Translations under genes and position numbers: made by a program
The notes under the pieces: generated by a model
Seen by the model: only the letters and a program-made list of their open reading frames with translations
The model's database searches: none
Told to the model about the DNA's origin: nothing
Shown here: piece by piece, positions 13,973-16,068 of the stretch
Layout: every line of letters starts with the position of its first letter
Numbering within the stretch: position 1 is the first letter of the stretch
Origin: Hungatella sp. UBA5385
Lineage (GTDB): Bacteria > Bacillota > Clostridia > Lachnospirales > Lachnospiraceae
Length of the DNA: 16,068 nucleotides
NCBI GenBank assembly: GCA_002409995.1
Contig: DHOR01000040.1
Span: 29,571-45,638 of the forward strand
Direction of reading: 5' to 3'

Positions 13973-14869
13973 TTGAAGAAATTCAAATTAAGTAAGCAGG
14001 CGAAAATTGATTTGACAGGTTATGCATTTATCCTGCCTAATATTATCGGAGTTTGTCTGTTTACCTTAATACCCATGATTTTTTCACTGATTATCAGCTT
14101 TACGGACTGGGATTACACCCAGGGAATTGGCAACTGGAATTTTGTGGGAATCAAAAATTTTATAGAAATGTGGCAGGATGAGTGGTTTACCAGCTCCCTG
14201 ATCAATACCATCGTATTTGCAGTGGGGGTGGTGCCGGTTACTGTATTCCTGGCATTGATTCTGGCGGTTGTGATTGATAAATACTGTTTTGCTAAGCTGC
14301 CAATCCGTCTGGCACTGTTTATGCCTTATATATCTAATGTGGTGGCAGTTGCCATCGTCTGGGTTATGATGTATTCCCCTTGGGGACCATTTACCCAGCT
14401 GGTCAAGGCACTGGGTGTTGAAAATCCTCCCCAGTGGCTTGGAAGTACCACGTGGGCGCTTCCGGCATTGATGCTTATGACAGTATGGTCTGGCGTGGGT
14501 TATGCCAACATGATTTATACTTCAGCGCTTCAGGGACTTCCAGGTGACGTATACGAGGCTGCGGATATTGATGGTGCCAATGAGATCACTAAGTTTTTCA
14601 AACTTACGGTGCCATTTTTATCACCAACCACCTTTTTCCTGATAATCACTACATTTATCACATCATTCCAGATATTTGCACCCATTCAGATTATGACAAG
14701 AGGGGGTCCTGGGACATCTACCAATGTGCTGGTGTATTACATTTATACCTCTGCATTTACGTTCTACCGTATGGGTTATGCATCTGCCATGTCATGGATT
14801 CTGTTCATTATCCTCTTTGGAATTACCATGTTCCAATGGTATGGTCAGAAAAAATGGGTCAGCTATTAA
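13973..14869 (+). CDS. ABC transporter permease, MalF/UgpA type
   Basis: A 298-residue inner membrane permease with six hydrophobic segments. The cytoplasmic EAA loop YEAADIDGANEITKFFKLTVP at about 194-214 docks on the ATPase. The N-terminal YAFILPNIIGVCLFTLIPMIFSLIISFTDWD pattern is standard for the first permease of sugar importers. The start codon is TTG (13973-13975), seven bases after GGAGG (13961-13965); no in-frame ATG fits. A TTG start can lower translation relative to the binding protein. The stop is followed 18 bases later by the second permease. No ATPase gene is near, so a shared MsmX-like ATPase is inferred. Confidence 0.92.
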   Translation: MKKFKLSKQAKIDLTGYAFILPNIIGVCLFTLIPMIFSLIISFTDWDYTQGIGNWNFVGIKNFIEMWQDEWFTSSLINTIVFAVGVVPVTVFLALILAVVIDKYCFAKLPIRLALFMPYISNVVAVAIVWVMMYSPWGPFTQLVKALGVENPPQWLGSTTWALPALMLMTVWSGVGYANMIYTSALQGLPGDVYEAADIDGANEITKFFKLTVPFLSPTTFFLIITTFITSFQIFAPIQIMTRGGPGTSTNVLVYYIYTSAFTFYRMGYASAMSWILFIILFGITMFQWYGQKKWVSY

Positions 14870-14887
14870 GGAAAGGAGCTTTGTATC

Positions 14888-15763
14888 ATGGAAAAAACTC
14901 ATGGAATACTCAGTGACAGAGCAAAGCGCATGTGCCTTAAAATTATCTTTACTGTGATTGTCGGGGCACTGGCTGTTTCGATGATTACACCATTTTTATG
15001 GATGATTTCTGCTTCCATGAAGCTTCCTCTTGATGTGATGAAGCTTCCCATAGAATGGATACCCAAGTATTTTTATCCGGATAATTATAAAAAAGTGTGG
15101 AATATCGGCGGGATTGCAGCCAGGAATTATCACTTTGGCCTGGCATACTGGAACTCTATCAAGGTGGCAGTCATTAACCTGACTGGTTCTGTACTGACCA
15201 GTACATTGGCGGGGTATGCCTTTGCAAAAATTAAATTCAGGGGAAGAAATATTCTGTTTCTATTTTATCTGGCCACAATGATGATTCCAAGCCAGATCAC
15301 CCTGATTCCGAAATTTGTTATGTTTAACAAGATGGGACTGACAGGAACCCATATGACTCTCATACTGCCAGGTCTGATAACCATTACAGGAACCTTTCTG
15401 ATGCGCCAGTATTTTATGCAGATTCCTGATGAGCTGAGAGAATCCGCCAGAGTTGACGGTGCCAATGAATTCCTGATCTGGGCAAAAATCATGGTTCCCA
15501 TTGCAAAGCCCAATATGGCATCTCTGGCTATGGTGGTATTTTTATGGAACTGGAATAGTTATCTGGAACCTCTTGTATTTTTAAGTGATTGGAGATTATA
15601 CACGATTCCCATCGCACTTACTAACTTTATTGAAGAAAGTGTAACAGAATACAATCTGGTTATGGCGGCAGCAGCATCGGCACTGATTCCGGCATTTGTC
15701 GTGTTCCTGCTTGGGCAAAAGTTTTTGGTGAAAGGTCTGGTAGCCGGAGCCGTGAAAGGTTAG
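14888..15763 (+). CDS. ABC transporter permease, MalG/UgpE type
   Basis: A 291-residue inner membrane permease, partner of the preceding one. Six hydrophobic segments are visible. The entry SMITPFLWMISASMK (31-45), TLAGYAFAKIKFRGRN (106-121), an EAA-like loop PDELRESARVDGANEFLIWAKIMVPIAKP (about 180-208, with ESARVDGA in place of EAAxIDGA) and the final FLLGQKFLVKGLVAGAVKG tail are characteristic of MalG-type subunits. AAAGGAG lies about nine bases before the ATG. The TAG stop overlaps the AGGAGAG that serves the following oxidoreductase gene, so the operon continues past the window. Confidence 0.92.
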   Translation: MEKTHGILSDRAKRMCLKIIFTVIVGALAVSMITPFLWMISASMKLPLDVMKLPIEWIPKYFYPDNYKKVWNIGGIAARNYHFGLAYWNSIKVAVINLTGSVLTSTLAGYAFAKIKFRGRNILFLFYLATMMIPSQITLIPKFVMFNKMGLTGTHMTLILPGLITITGTFLMRQYFMQIPDELRESARVDGANEFLIWAKIMVPIAKPNMASLAMVVFLWNWNSYLEPLVFLSDWRLYTIPIALTNFIEESVTEYNLVMAAAASALIPAFVVFLLGQKFLVKGLVAGAVKG

Positions 15764-15774
15764 GAGAGTTTTAT

Positions 15775-16068
15775 ATGAAATATGTAATAGAAGGAAGCAG
15801 GGAGATACCTGTAGTAAAAGAAGTGGATGTGCTGGTTTTGGGAGCTGGACCGGCGGGAATTTCAGCAGCGATTATGGCCAGCAGAGAAGGTGCAAGCACT
15901 ATGCTGATCGAGCAAGCCGGTGATGTGGGAGGTATTGCAACAGTGGGACTTATGAGCCATTGGACCGGTAATACTACCGGCGGGTTTTATGAAGAAATAC
16001 TGAATCGTTCTGCAGACCAGGCTGGAGAAAACCCGGATTCTTTTAATGGGGGCGAACGGCAGATTATC
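15775..16068 (+). CDS. FAD-dependent oxidoreductase, partial (N-terminal 98 codons)
   Basis: The frame opens at ATG 15775, about six bases after AGGAGAG, and stays open to the window edge. After a short N-terminal strand (KYVIEGSREIPVVKEV) comes an FAD-binding Rossmann motif VDVLVLGAGPAGISAAIMASREGA with a following acidic residue (LIEQ). Then GDVGGIATVGLMSHWTG resembles the FAD_oxidored (PF12831) family. Members are soluble flavoproteins of mostly undefined substrate, often found in carbohydrate or organic acid catabolic loci. Its position right after the importer permeases suggests that it oxidises the imported compound or a derivative. The C-terminal substrate domain is outside the window. 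Confidence 0.8.
   Translation, partial: MKYVIEGSREIPVVKEVDVLVLGAGPAGISAAIMASREGASTMLIEQAGDVGGIATVGLMSHWTGNTTGGFYEEILNRSADQAGENPDSFNGGERQII

Overview
The window looks like chromosomal DNA of an anaerobic, low-to-medium GC Firmicute of the clostridial / Lachnospiraceae type. The grounds are strong GGAGG-type ribosome binding sites, short leaderless intergenic gaps closed by U-tract terminators, ECF-type vitamin transporter S components, a YesM/YesN-type two-component pair next to a sugar-type ABC importer, and a trailing family 1 glycoside hydrolase. No rRNA, tRNA, insertion sequence, prophage or CRISPR is visible.

Left part (1-4268, all +): the last 40 codons of a GH1 6-phospho-beta-glucosidase-like enzyme and its terminator. 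Next comes a two-gene operon with a 1-base stop/start overlap: a TcyP-like cystine:cation symporter and a CoA-disulfide reductase-type flavoprotein with Cys43. A long imperfect hairpin closes it. A 458-base non-coding stretch follows. It carries two clusters of a repeated TTTATGTCG half-site, a four-copy 12-bp tandem repeat, a four-copy 10-bp tandem repeat, and a promoter whose spacer and start site are occupied by the half-sites. It leads into a small HTH protein that is probably autoregulated. A bidirectional terminator separates this from the next block.

Middle part (4288-8713): two vitamin-uptake modules. On the minus strand an FMN riboswitch with its own promoter and terminator controls a RibU riboflavin S component, followed one base later by a creatininase-family amidohydrolase. 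After an orphan gene of unknown function (+), a P1-family self-cleaving aminopeptidase (-) is divergent from a second ECF S component (+, pantothenate-like). Both S components thus sit beside an amide-bond hydrolase, which suggests salvage of vitamins or vitamin conjugates. The energising ECF module (EcfA/A'/T) is not in the window and is presumably shared and encoded elsewhere.

Right part (8761-16068, all +): a catabolic import locus. A YesM-type sensor kinase and a YesN/AraC-type response regulator overlap by 23 bases. They are followed by a pair of palindromic elements 21 bp apart, a leader terminator, a lipoprotein solute-binding protein, an intercistronic hairpin, two MalF/MalG-type permeases and the start of a FAD-dependent oxidoreductase cut by the window edge. 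No ABC ATPase is encoded here; such importers commonly borrow a shared MsmX-type ATPase. The likely logic is that the kinase senses an extracellular substrate, the regulator activates the transporter genes, and the flavoenzyme and genes beyond the edge begin catabolism. The substrate is not identifiable from the sequence.
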